Under the pieces are notes generated by a model. It was not told where the DNA came from. It did no database searches and saw only the letters and a list, made by a program, of their open reading frames with translations. Positions 16,037 through 23,479 of a stretch of 52,800 nucleotides of DNA are shown here, in pieces. The position numbers and the translations under genes were made by a program. Location: positions 1-52,800 of the forward strand of contig JAILLY010000046.1 in NCBI GenBank assembly GCA_024692905.1. The letters are read 5' to 3'. This stretch comes from Lachnospiraceae bacterium (GTDB taxonomy: Bacteria; Bacillota; Clostridia; Lachnospirales; Lachnospiraceae). Each line of letters begins with the position of its first letter. The stretch's first letter is position 1.

Positions 16037-17224
16037 TTAATGCGTATATCCTGCGAGAGTGGCTTCGGTTTCCTTATCTATATCAAACGTGATAGTGACC
16101 GTGAACTTCGATCCTATACCCTGGCTGCTGCGAACCTTTATATGTCCGTCCATGAGCTCGATCAGCTTCTTTGATATGGTAAGGCCGAGTCCCGAACCCT
16201 GGCCGGCATTTGCGGACCCTTTAAACTCCTGAGAGAAAGGCTCATATATATGATCGAGGAATTCGGACCTCATACCTATGCCGGTGTCCTCGACTTCAAA
16301 CTTGTATTCAACCCTGTCCTCGTCCTTTACCTTCTCGTATATCCTGAAGAATATGATATCTCCGTTGCGTGTGAACTTGATAGCATTATCGAGTATGCTT
16401 ATGATGACTTTCATAAGATGAGGGCGGTCTCCGAGCACATAGGGGTGTTCGAATTCGCCGAACTCGGTCGTAAGGTTCACTTCCTTCTGGCCGAGCCTGT
16501 CGGATACCATCGATACGCATTCCTGCGCGAACAGGACTATGTTCATTGGAAGATTGATGATAGTCACATGATTATCTTCGAGGCTGCTTATATCCAGCAC
16601 GTCGTTCAGTAATGACTGAAGATGGCTTGACTGATTCTCCATGTTCTCGAGATATCTGCTGACCTTATCGACATCGGAGATGTTCTTCCTTGCCATCTCC
16701 ATCATCCCGATGACCCCGTTAAGAGGTTCCTTTATATCATGAGAAAGGTTTGTCAGGAAACGGTTCTTTGCACTGTTTATCGCATCGACCCTGCGCCTTG
16801 CCGTATCGACCCTGCGAAGGTATTCGCTCATGGGACCGCTGACATCAAGACTGCCTGCGGCGATCAGTATCCTGTCATTTCCGAGGATACGGCTGAACTT
16901 CGACTGATATTCCCTTATATCCCCGCCTATGTCAACCCTGTAATTGACATAGTGGGACCTTCCTGATCCGAGAGTGGCCGTGATGAGCTGAAGCTCCATT
17001 GAGATACGGACCTTGTTCTTATCCTCATCAATGACAAGCTGGTCTATGAAAGCATCAAGCTGCCCGTCGTAATCAACGTTTTCATAGTCGCCCGTTACAT
17101 GCGATGAGAAGATATTCTGATTCCCTTCGGATACCACCTGTCCGGTTTCCGCATCCACTATGGCAACACGGTCGTAGTCGGATATCAGGGCACCGGCAGC
17201 GGTAAGTTCATTGCTTTGGTTCAT
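16037..17224 (-). CDS. Soluble sensor histidine kinase
   Basis: A 395-residue protein with no membrane segment. Residues 1-140 form a PAS-like sensory region (YDRVAIVDAETGQVVSEGN). A HisKA domain has H162 in SHDIKEPLNG, and a HATPase_c domain follows with N280 (ILDNAIKF), DTGIGM near 313, YEPFSQ and GQGSGLGLTISKKL near 342. The Glu-Pro after Lys in the H box is less common than Thr-Pro but retains the Pro. No response regulator is adjacent. The gene starts 11 bases after the meso-DAP dehydrogenase stop and uses AAGGGGT as ribosome binding site, so the two are co-transcribed. The signal and partner are unknown; the lack of a transmembrane anchor implies a cytoplasmic cue. Confidence 0.88.
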   Translation of the reverse strand: MNQSNELTAAGALISDYDRVAIVDAETGQVVSEGNQNIFSSHVTGDYENVDYDGQLDAFIDQLVIDEDKNKVRISMELQLITATLGSGRSHYVNYRVDIGGDIREYQSKFSRILGNDRILIAAGSLDVSGPMSEYLRRVDTARRRVDAINSAKNRFLTNLSHDIKEPLNGVIGMMEMARKNISDVDKVSRYLENMENQSSHLQSLLNDVLDISSLEDNHVTIINLPMNIVLFAQECVSMVSDRLGQKEVNLTTEFGEFEHPYVLGDRPHLMKVIISILDNAIKFTRNGDIIFFRIYEKVKDEDRVEYKFEVEDTGIGMRSEFLDHIYEPFSQEFKGSANAGQGSGLGLTISKKLIELMDGHIKVRSSQGIGSKFTVTITFDIDKETEATLAGYTH

Positions 17225-17235
17225 GTGTGACCCCT

Positions 17236-18222
17236 TTAGAGCATATTTTTACGCATATCTTCGGCGCTCATATTCAGAAGATATGCCACAGGTACGTCAA
17301 ATACGGTCTTGCAGCCGCTCATTCCTTCATTATACATCCTAAAGGCTGCCCTTGCGTAGGCTATGAGTACCGACGAGGTAAACTCGGGATTAGAGTCAAG
17401 AGTCAGCTTATATTCTATGATATGACGGTTTTCCCTGTTAATGCCGGTAACGCCGCTCCTTATGACCATTCCGCCATGGGGGATACCCTTGTGGTCGCGG
17501 TCTAATTCCTCCTGAGTGATGAAATGGACCGTCGTGTCATAATCCGCAAAATAGTTGGGCATTGTCACGATCTCCTGTTCGATCCTTGCCTTGTCGGCGC
17601 CTTCTGCCGCTACAACAAAGCACTCGCGGGTATGTTTCTGCCTGGTCGTAAGTTCCGGTTTGCTGCCGCTTCGTACGGCTTCAACCGCAGATTCTACGGG
17701 GATCGTGTACTGCCTTGCATCCAGCACCCCGTCAATACGCCTGATGGCATCGGAGTGGCCCTGGCTTACGCCCCTGCCCCAGAATGTATAGTCCTTTCCT
17801 TCGGGAAGTATCGCATTCGCATAGGCACGGTTTAAGGAAAACATTCCGGGATCCCATCCGACCGAGATCATCGCAACCTTGCCGCCTGCCTTTGCTGCGG
17901 CATCGACATTTGCGAAATGCTCCGGGATCTTCGCATGTGTATCAAATGAATCTATGACGTTGAAATCGGCGGCGTATTTCGGAGTCATCGCAGGAAGATC
18001 GGTTGCGCTGCCGCCACAGATTATGAGAACATCAACTTCGTCCTTATGCTTAAGTATTTCGTCAACGGAGTAAACATTTACGCCCTCAGTGAGGATCTTG
18101 ACCTTCGCCGGGTCGCGCCTTGTAAATACACAGGTAAGCCTGGTGTCTTCATTCTGCCTTACCGCGCATTCAACGCCCCTTCCGAGGTTTCCGTATCCGA
18201 GTATTCCTATCCTTATAGTCAT
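17236..18222 (-). CDS. ddh: meso-Diaminopimelate D-dehydrogenase
   Basis: The enzyme reductively aminates L-2-amino-6-oxopimelate (tetrahydrodipicolinate) to meso-diaminopimelate with NADPH, giving the one-step route to lysine and cell-wall DAP. The 328-residue protein has the N-terminal Rossmann motif ILGYGNLGRG (G9, G11, G14), the substrate-binding SVGWDPGMFSLNR near residue 120, FWGRGVSQGHSDAIRRIDGV near 150 and a terminal AYLLNMSAEDMR, all typical of Ddh. Length is normal. AAGGAG lies 8 bases before the ATG. It leads a two-gene operon with the histidine kinase. Confidence 0.95.
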   Translation of the reverse strand: MTIRIGILGYGNLGRGVECAVRQNEDTRLTCVFTRRDPAKVKILTEGVNVYSVDEILKHKDEVDVLIICGGSATDLPAMTPKYAADFNVIDSFDTHAKIPEHFANVDAAAKAGGKVAMISVGWDPGMFSLNRAYANAILPEGKDYTFWGRGVSQGHSDAIRRIDGVLDARQYTIPVESAVEAVRSGSKPELTTRQKHTRECFVVAAEGADKARIEQEIVTMPNYFADYDTTVHFITQEELDRDHKGIPHGGMVIRSGVTGINRENRHIIEYKLTLDSNPEFTSSVLIAYARAAFRMYNEGMSGCKTVFDVPVAYLLNMSAEDMRKNML

Positions 18223-18323
18223 GTTCCAGTCTCCTTATATATTTTCATACAAATATCATTTTATTACAAAGGAGTGATTTTTAAAATACATTTTTAAACG
18301 GGGGTGTTACAATATTTTATTCA

Positions 18324-18332
18324 TGATATAAT
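18324..18332 (+). promoter_or_regulatory. Extended -10 promoter abutting a start codon
   Basis: TGATATAAT at 18324-18332 is an extended -10 box (TG-N-TATAAT) with a weak -35 candidate upstream. Only 6 bases separate it from the ATG at 18339 and there is no Shine-Dalgarno, so the predicted mRNA would be leaderless. Confidence 0.5.
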
Positions 18333-18338
18333 CAGAGC

Positions 18339-19463
18339 ATGAAATTTGTGACTTTATTCCTGAAAACCGAGAATGTCCATCTGCTTAAGGATGTGGGCAT
18401 GATCCCGTATTTTCTCATGAAGGAACACGGGATGGACTGCAGCATAGTCACCTACAATAACGATACCGGTTACGGATATGCCGATAATGAGGTAAAGGGC
18501 TTAAAGCTTGAGTTTATCGAGCCGTCCGGCCGCGGCAGGGAGATCGACGGGATGCGGTATCTTATGCGTAATGCCCGCCGTATCGATATCCTGAACACCT
18601 ATCACTTAAACCTTTCATCCTGGCTATACGGGATGGTATACAAGCTGTTCAATCCCCGCGGAAAGATATATCTTAAGCTCGATATGAACTTAAAGGGCTA
18701 TAAGGACTGCTTCAGGAAGAATCCTGTCGGCATCATAAAGCGGGCGACCATAAGGAGGGCAGATGTCGTTTCCGTTGAGACGACGGTCATGCTTAAGAAA
18801 TTAAGGCTTTTCTTCGGCGATAAAGTCATATATATCCCTAACGGGTGCTTTATGGCAGATCCGGGACAGCAGGATGATGCGAAGTTTAAGGAAAGTCAGG
18901 TAAATAAAGAAGATATCATCCTTACCGTCGGGAATCTCGGGACCTATGAGAAGGCCACCGGTGTTTTGCTCGAATCCTTTGCCGGATATCTGAGAAAGTC
19001 ACCGCGGAGCACGTGGGAATTAAGGCTCGTAGGACCTGTGGACGAAGGGTTTGAAGATGTCATATCCCGTTTTAAAGTCAAATATCCGGAAATGTCGAAA
19101 CGGGTGACTTTTACCGGAAAGATCACGGATAAATCGGTTCTGGATGAGGAATATGAGAGGGCGAGGGTATTTGCGCTCCCTTCGCTGAGCGAAAGCTTCG
19201 GCATAGTGCTCGTTGAGGCCGCAATGCACGGCTGCTACCTTATAACGTCGGATATGGTGCCTGCCGGACACGACGTTTCCCACGGGTATGAGTTCGGGAG
19301 CGCCGTAAAGGCCGGTGACATTAAGGAACTGACAGATGCGTTCATAAAAATATGCGATACCCCCCGTGACTGGGATGGCATCGCAAGATCTGCTGCAGGA
19401 TTCACCCGGCGTAATTTCGACTGGAGCAGGATAGTTGCCAGGCTTTCAAAGCGCCTTGAGTAA
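18339..19463 (+). CDS. GT4 family glycosyltransferase
   Basis: A 374-residue GT-B enzyme. The N-lobe starts directly with strand KFVTLFLKTENVHLLKDVGMIPYFL. The C-lobe begins near VNKEDIILTVGNLGTYEKATGVLLESFA and carries LSESFGIVLVEAAMHG, with the E285-x7-E293 signature for nucleotide-sugar binding. It is paralogous to the GT domain of the flagellar enzyme at 1719 (shared MIPY and GLKLE-IE segments) but lacks that protein's 135-residue N-terminal extension. It is convergent with the next gene, 8 bases apart. Donor and acceptor are unknown. Confidence 0.87.
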   Translation: MKFVTLFLKTENVHLLKDVGMIPYFLMKEHGMDCSIVTYNNDTGYGYADNEVKGLKLEFIEPSGRGREIDGMRYLMRNARRIDILNTYHLNLSSWLYGMVYKLFNPRGKIYLKLDMNLKGYKDCFRKNPVGIIKRATIRRADVVSVETTVMLKKLRLFFGDKVIYIPNGCFMADPGQQDDAKFKESQVNKEDIILTVGNLGTYEKATGVLLESFAGYLRKSPRSTWELRLVGPVDEGFEDVISRFKVKYPEMSKRVTFTGKITDKSVLDEEYERARVFALPSLSESFGIVLVEAAMHGCYLITSDMVPAGHDVSHGYEFGSAVKAGDIKELTDAFIKICDTPRDWDGIARSAAGFTRRNFDWSRIVARLSKRLE

Positions 19464-19471
19464 AGCCCGGA

Positions 19472-20320
19472 TCATTTGGCCCATGGCGGTATCGTAAGGT
19501 CGGCATACTGGCCGCGGAGCTTTAACTGGAAACGCCTTATCAGCTTCTTTATGAACATCGGAAAATGATCCATCACAAACTGCTTGATCCGCATTTCCCG
19601 CTTCTTGACTATGAGTTCGGCAGCGGTAGGCCCGCTTATCCCGTGTGCATTCCTTATCTTAAGAGTCTCCATATAGGTATCATACAGCTTGAGCGAAGAT
19701 ACTCCGTTCTTGGTGATTATACACGTGATCACACCCGTATCCCTAAAGAAGAACCCCTTTTTATGCATTGAAAGAAGCCAGTCGTAATCGGCGCCGATCC
19801 TGTAATCCGTCTTAAACGGATAGCGGCTCATGAGCTCGCGGTTGACAAATGCCGACTGATGCGAGAAGGGCATGCGTGATTCTATGCTGGAAAAGGACTT
19901 GCGGAACATATGATAGTTCCCGTATTCGTATTCGACGGCATCACCGTAGAGTATCGCCGCGTTCGGGTAATTGCTGCGTCCGAATATGGAGGATAATACC
20001 GAAGCGGAATAGAAACAGTCACCCGCATTCATGAAGTTGATCCAGGTGCCGTTTGTATGCGTAACCGCACGGTTCATTCCGTCATAAATGCCCTCGTCGG
20101 GCTCACTGAAGACGCGGAAACTTATCCCGCGGTCCCTGAAGCGCTTGCGGTATTTGTCAATGATCGATGAGGTGGTCTTATCCATCCCTCCGTCCTGGAT
20201 GATATATTCGAAATCATCGTAATCCTGGGCGATCACTGACTCTATCGTCTTTGCAAGCTCCTTGCCCGGATGCAGGCATACGGTTATTATCGATACGTTT
20301 GGTCTGCTTGTCTCTTTCAT
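19472..20320 (-). CDS. GT2 family glycosyltransferase (WcaA-like)
   Basis: A 282-residue GT-A enzyme: VSIITVCLHPGKELAKTIESVIAQ at the start, IIQDGGMDKTTSSIIDKY, EPDEGIYDGMNRAV and the metal-binding FMNAGDCFY near residue 100, then PFSHQSAFVNRELM and RIGADYDWLL, all typical of capsular or EPS GT2 enzymes. The C-terminus is basic. No Shine-Dalgarno precedes the ATG, and an extended -10 box ends 7 bases upstream, so it may be translated from a leaderless mRNA. It stands between two convergent/divergent glycosyltransferase genes. Confidence 0.87.
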   Translation of the reverse strand: MKETSRPNVSIITVCLHPGKELAKTIESVIAQDYDDFEYIIQDGGMDKTTSSIIDKYRKRFRDRGISFRVFSEPDEGIYDGMNRAVTHTNGTWINFMNAGDCFYSASVLSSIFGRSNYPNAAILYGDAVEYEYGNYHMFRKSFSSIESRMPFSHQSAFVNRELMSRYPFKTDYRIGADYDWLLSMHKKGFFFRDTGVITCIITKNGVSSLKLYDTYMETLKIRNAHGISGPTAAELIVKKREMRIKQFVMDHFPMFIKKLIRRFQLKLRGQYADLTIPPWAK

Positions 20321-20327
20321 ATAATAA

Positions 20328-20336
20328 ATTATAGCA
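20328..20336 (-). promoter_or_regulatory. Extended -10 promoter abutting a start codon (minus strand)
   Basis: On the minus strand TGCTATAAT ends 7 bases before the ATG at 20320. There is no good -35 and no Shine-Dalgarno. The arrangement copies that of the GT4 gene at 18339. Confidence 0.5.
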
Positions 20337-20459
20337 CATCCAAACTATGAGAGAAACTTTTTTTATCCCGCTTTATCCGCCCGGGGAATTCATTCAAGAC
20401 TAATCCTTAAGTTTATGGTATTATATATAGAAGCGGGCTTAACAGTCCGGGAGGCGTGC

Positions 20460-21338
20460 ATGAAGTACAGATCGGTCATGATGATCTTAAATTATAATGA
20501 TATGAAAGTCACCGAGAAGCTTGCGCGGTCGGTGATCGATTATGAATGCCCCGACAGAGTCATAATAGTCGATAACTGCTCCCCCGACGGTTCCTATGAC
20601 CGCCTGAGGGATGCGTTTAAGAAATCCGAGGCGGACGTCATAAAGACTTCCGAAAACGGAGGATACGCAAAGGGCAACAATTTCGGGATAAGATATGCGA
20701 TAGAGCATTACGATCCCGAGTATATCTTCGTGGCCAATCCGGATATCGCCGTATCCGAAAAGACACTTGCCAATATGCTTAAGATGATGGATAAGGAGCC
20801 GGATTATGCGGTAATGGCCCCTCTGGTAAGGCAGGGTTATAATGTCTGGAAGCTTCCGGGCTTTGCCGGGATGATAGAGAGCCTGTTCCTTGTATGGTTC
20901 AACCTTGACAAGAGGCGGATAAAGAAGAAACTGATCGCCTCGGGCAGACCTCTTGCCGATGCGGGTGTCGTGGAAGGTTCGTTCTTCGTTATAAGGACGG
21001 AAGATTACCTTAAGGCGGGCGGTTTTGACGAAAGGACCTTCCTGTATGCGGAAGAGATCATCCTTGCAAAGAGGCTTAAGGATGCGGGCAAGAAGGTCGG
21101 TGTCCTGCCGGATGAGAGATACGACCATATGCATTCGGCCAGTATAAAGAAGGAATATGCTTCGTCCAAATGCAGGGCGTTCCCGAATTTCTACAAAAGC
21201 TTCCGGATATATAATAAGTATTATCTGCATACGAACGCCGTTCAGGATATGATATTTTACATCTGTTACGGGCTGGCGTATTTTGAGAGGTTCATCTACG
21301 ACCGGTATCATAGGGTACCCTTAAAACGGAGAGGATAG
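20460..21338 (+). CDS. GT2 family glycosyltransferase (rhamnosyltransferase-like)
   Basis: A 292-residue GT-A enzyme with VMMILNYNDMKVTEKLARSV, VIIVDNCSPDGSYDRL, NGGYAKGNNFGIRYA and FVANPDIAVSEKT, the pattern of the WbbL/rhamnosyl-type GT2 group, then GSFFVIRTEDYLKAGGFDE. The ATG at 20460 is chosen because GGGAGG ends about 5 bases upstream and the protein starts with the first GT strand; an in-frame ATG at 20415 lacks a ribosome binding site. It is followed after 2 bases by an acetyltransferase gene, so the genes from here to asnB are probably one operon. Confidence 0.87.
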   Translation: MKYRSVMMILNYNDMKVTEKLARSVIDYECPDRVIIVDNCSPDGSYDRLRDAFKKSEADVIKTSENGGYAKGNNFGIRYAIEHYDPEYIFVANPDIAVSEKTLANMLKMMDKEPDYAVMAPLVRQGYNVWKLPGFAGMIESLFLVWFNLDKRRIKKKLIASGRPLADAGVVEGSFFVIRTEDYLKAGGFDERTFLYAEEIILAKRLKDAGKKVGVLPDERYDHMHSASIKKEYASSKCRAFPNFYKSFRIYNKYYLHTNAVQDMIFYICYGLAYFERFIYDRYHRVPLKRRG

Positions 21339-21340
21339 GA

Positions 21341-22045
21341 ATGTTTATCAGAAAGATCAAAGAAGCCGGATCGATCCTTTACAGGCGGATCTGTTTTCCC
21401 TTTGTCAGGATGGGGATTGAGAGCCGCACCGGAAGCATCATGAAGCAGGGCTCATATATTAACAGGGGCTCTGTTCTTGAAGGCAGAAATTACATAGGCA
21501 GGGATGTCCGGCTTTCAAATGTCAGGGTCGGATACGGATCTATTATCAATAACGGCAGCGACATCTCAAACACGGTCATCGGAAAGTATGCTTCGATAGG
21601 TGCAAGGGTGACTACCGAGCTTGGGACCCACCCGCTTGACGGTAAGCATGTCGCTCTTCATCCGGCGTTTTACAGAAAGTCAACCGCATTCGAGTTCAGC
21701 TATGCCAAGGCCGACACCTATGAGGATATGAAGTACATAGATCCCGGCCGGAAGATACAGGTCGTCATCGGGAACGATGTCTGGATAGGCAATAATGTAA
21801 GCATCCTTGAGGGTGTTGAGATAGGAGACGGGGCCGTGGTTGCCGCGGGGGCTTTGGTAAATAAGGATGTGGAACCGTACGGTATCTATGCAGGCATACC
21901 GGCCGTCAAGATAAAGAGCAGGTTCCCGGAGGATACCGTGAAGGGACTTGCCGATAAGCGCTGGTGGGACATGGAAACCAAGGAAATAAGCGCTCTTGCG
22001 GCTGCCGGAGCCTTTGATGACGTGGATAAATTCCTGAAAAATTGA
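21341..22045 (+). CDS. Hexapeptide-repeat O-acetyltransferase (CatB-like)
   Basis: A 234-residue left-handed beta-helix acyltransferase: hexad repeats from about residue 40, GTHPLDGKH with a candidate catalytic His near 102, VVIGNDVWIGNNVSILEGVEIGDGAVVAAGALV, PYGIYAGIPAVKIKSRF and the terminal RWWDMETKEI helix. A basic amphipathic N-terminus (FIRKIKEAGSILYRRICFPF) may contact the membrane. It follows the GT2 stop by 2 bases and probably acetylates a sugar of the glycan made by this operon. It is a distant paralog of residues 1-195 of the gene at 12792-13826. Confidence 0.88.
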   Translation: MFIRKIKEAGSILYRRICFPFVRMGIESRTGSIMKQGSYINRGSVLEGRNYIGRDVRLSNVRVGYGSIINNGSDISNTVIGKYASIGARVTTELGTHPLDGKHVALHPAFYRKSTAFEFSYAKADTYEDMKYIDPGRKIQVVIGNDVWIGNNVSILEGVEIGDGAVVAAGALVNKDVEPYGIYAGIPAVKIKSRFPEDTVKGLADKRWWDMETKEISALAAAGAFDDVDKFLKN

Positions 22046-22116
22046 CTGTTTAAGTCAAAAAGAAACACAAATGACCGAATTGGTCAAAACAGAGATGAGG
22101 ATAAAGGGTAAGAATA

Positions 22117-23475
22117 ATGAACATGACGGCTATCGTGGTAGTGGCATATAACAGACCGGAGTCTTTAAGGCGGCTTCTTGATTCCCTTACGAATGCTTAT
22201 TATCCGGAGGGAGTGGATGTGCCGCTTATCATAAGCGTGGACAAGAGTGATTCTTCCGCAGTTGAGGATGTCGCGAAGGATTATGTATGGGAACATGGTG
22301 AGAAGATCCTGCGGTTCCATGAGGAAAACCTCGGGCTTAAATGTCATGTGCTTGAATGCGGGGACATCGCAAAGGATTATGACGGAGTGATAATACTTGA
22401 GGATGATCTGTATGTATCTCCTTCGTTTTATATGTATACGCTTGCTGCGTTTTCGGCGACAAGGATGGAGGGACGCATAGGCGGTATATCGCTTTATTCC
22501 CACCGCCTTAACGTTCATGCAAGGGAGCCGTTTGAAGCCATTGATGACGGATACGATAATTACTATATGCAGTTTGCTTCCTCATGGGGCCAGGCATTTA
22601 CGGCGGCTCAGTGGGAGGGCTTTAGGAAATGGATGGACGAAAACGGGGATAAGCCGGTGGCTGCCGGCAACGTGCCCCTTAACGTATCCTCATGGTCTGA
22701 AAAGTCATGGCTTAAATACTATATTAAATATCTTATAGATACCGGCAGGTATTTCCTGTATCCGCGCGTATCCTTTACCACCAATTTCGGTGACGAAGGA
22801 GAGCATATGAAGGACAGGGGCGCCGGGCTTAACGATCTTCAGGTCCCTATCGCCGGGATAAGGAAATACGGGCAGATCGACTTCCATTTTGCCGATATAG
22901 ATGAATCCGGTGCGGTGTATGACGCATATTTCGAGAATATGAGGCTTGAACACAGGCTTACGGAGGCCGTTAGGGGTGAGGTCACTGTCGACCTGTACGG
23001 AGTCAAGCAGCCCGAATGCTGTAAGAGATATGTTTTGAGCGGAAAGGCTCTTTCGTTCAGGATACTTGAGAGCTTCGGACGAAGGTTAAGGCCCGTGGAT
23101 GCCAACGTATTATATAAGATAGGCGGCAAGGATTTCTTCCTGTACGATACGGATAAGCCGGGAAGGGCACCGAAGGCCGGTGAGGTAAGGAAATATCTGT
23201 ATAATTACAGGGCACTCAAGGCATCGGAGATGATGAAGGTTCTCGGGTTCAGGATAAAGAGCAGGCTTATACCCGCACCTAAGGCTAAGAAGTCCGGGGC
23301 GGTTAAGCTTCAGGCCGGGAAAGGCTTAAGTAAGCCCGCAGCCGGTACGGAAAACGGTAAATCTGCTGACAGCCGGGTGACCGGTGCGGAGAATAAAGAT
23401 ACAGAAGCGGTAAATATGAACGTAAATGAAGCTGCCGGTGATATGGCCGAGGCAGAAGAAAACGGCAGGGCTTGA
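22117..23475 (+). CDS. GT2-like glycosyltransferase with low-complexity C-tail
   Basis: A 452-residue protein. Residues 1-330 resemble a GT-A glycosyltransferase: AIVVVAYNRPESLRRLLDSL, LIISVDKSD, HEENLGLKCHVLECGDIA, the metal-binding ILEDDLYVSPSFYMY near residue 93, and FASSWGQAFTAAQWEGFRKW, as in nucleotide-diphospho-sugar transferases of capsule clusters. After about residue 385 the chain is an Ala/Gly/Lys/Glu-rich, probably disordered tail of about 65 residues that ends at the asnB start. AAAGGG precedes the ATG. The tail is unusual for the family and could bind partners or the membrane. Confidence 0.75.
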   Translation: MNMTAIVVVAYNRPESLRRLLDSLTNAYYPEGVDVPLIISVDKSDSSAVEDVAKDYVWEHGEKILRFHEENLGLKCHVLECGDIAKDYDGVIILEDDLYVSPSFYMYTLAAFSATRMEGRIGGISLYSHRLNVHAREPFEAIDDGYDNYYMQFASSWGQAFTAAQWEGFRKWMDENGDKPVAAGNVPLNVSSWSEKSWLKYYIKYLIDTGRYFLYPRVSFTTNFGDEGEHMKDRGAGLNDLQVPIAGIRKYGQIDFHFADIDESGAVYDAYFENMRLEHRLTEAVRGEVTVDLYGVKQPECCKRYVLSGKALSFRILESFGRRLRPVDANVLYKIGGKDFFLYDTDKPGRAPKAGEVRKYLYNYRALKASEMMKVLGFRIKSRLIPAPKAKKSGAVKLQAGKGLSKPAAGTENGKSADSRVTGAENKDTEAVNMNVNEAAGDMAEAEENGRA

Positions 23476-23479
23476 GTTT

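Noticed and set aside
21950-21957. GCCGATAA, a perfect sigma-28 -10 element (also near 18480 and 23528).
   Set aside because: All are inside coding regions and none has TAAA-like -35 bases 15 positions upstream.
23426-23479. Earlier in-frame ATG for asnB.
   Set aside because: The catalytic Cys must be residue 2, which fixes the start at 23480; the upstream part overlaps the preceding gene.
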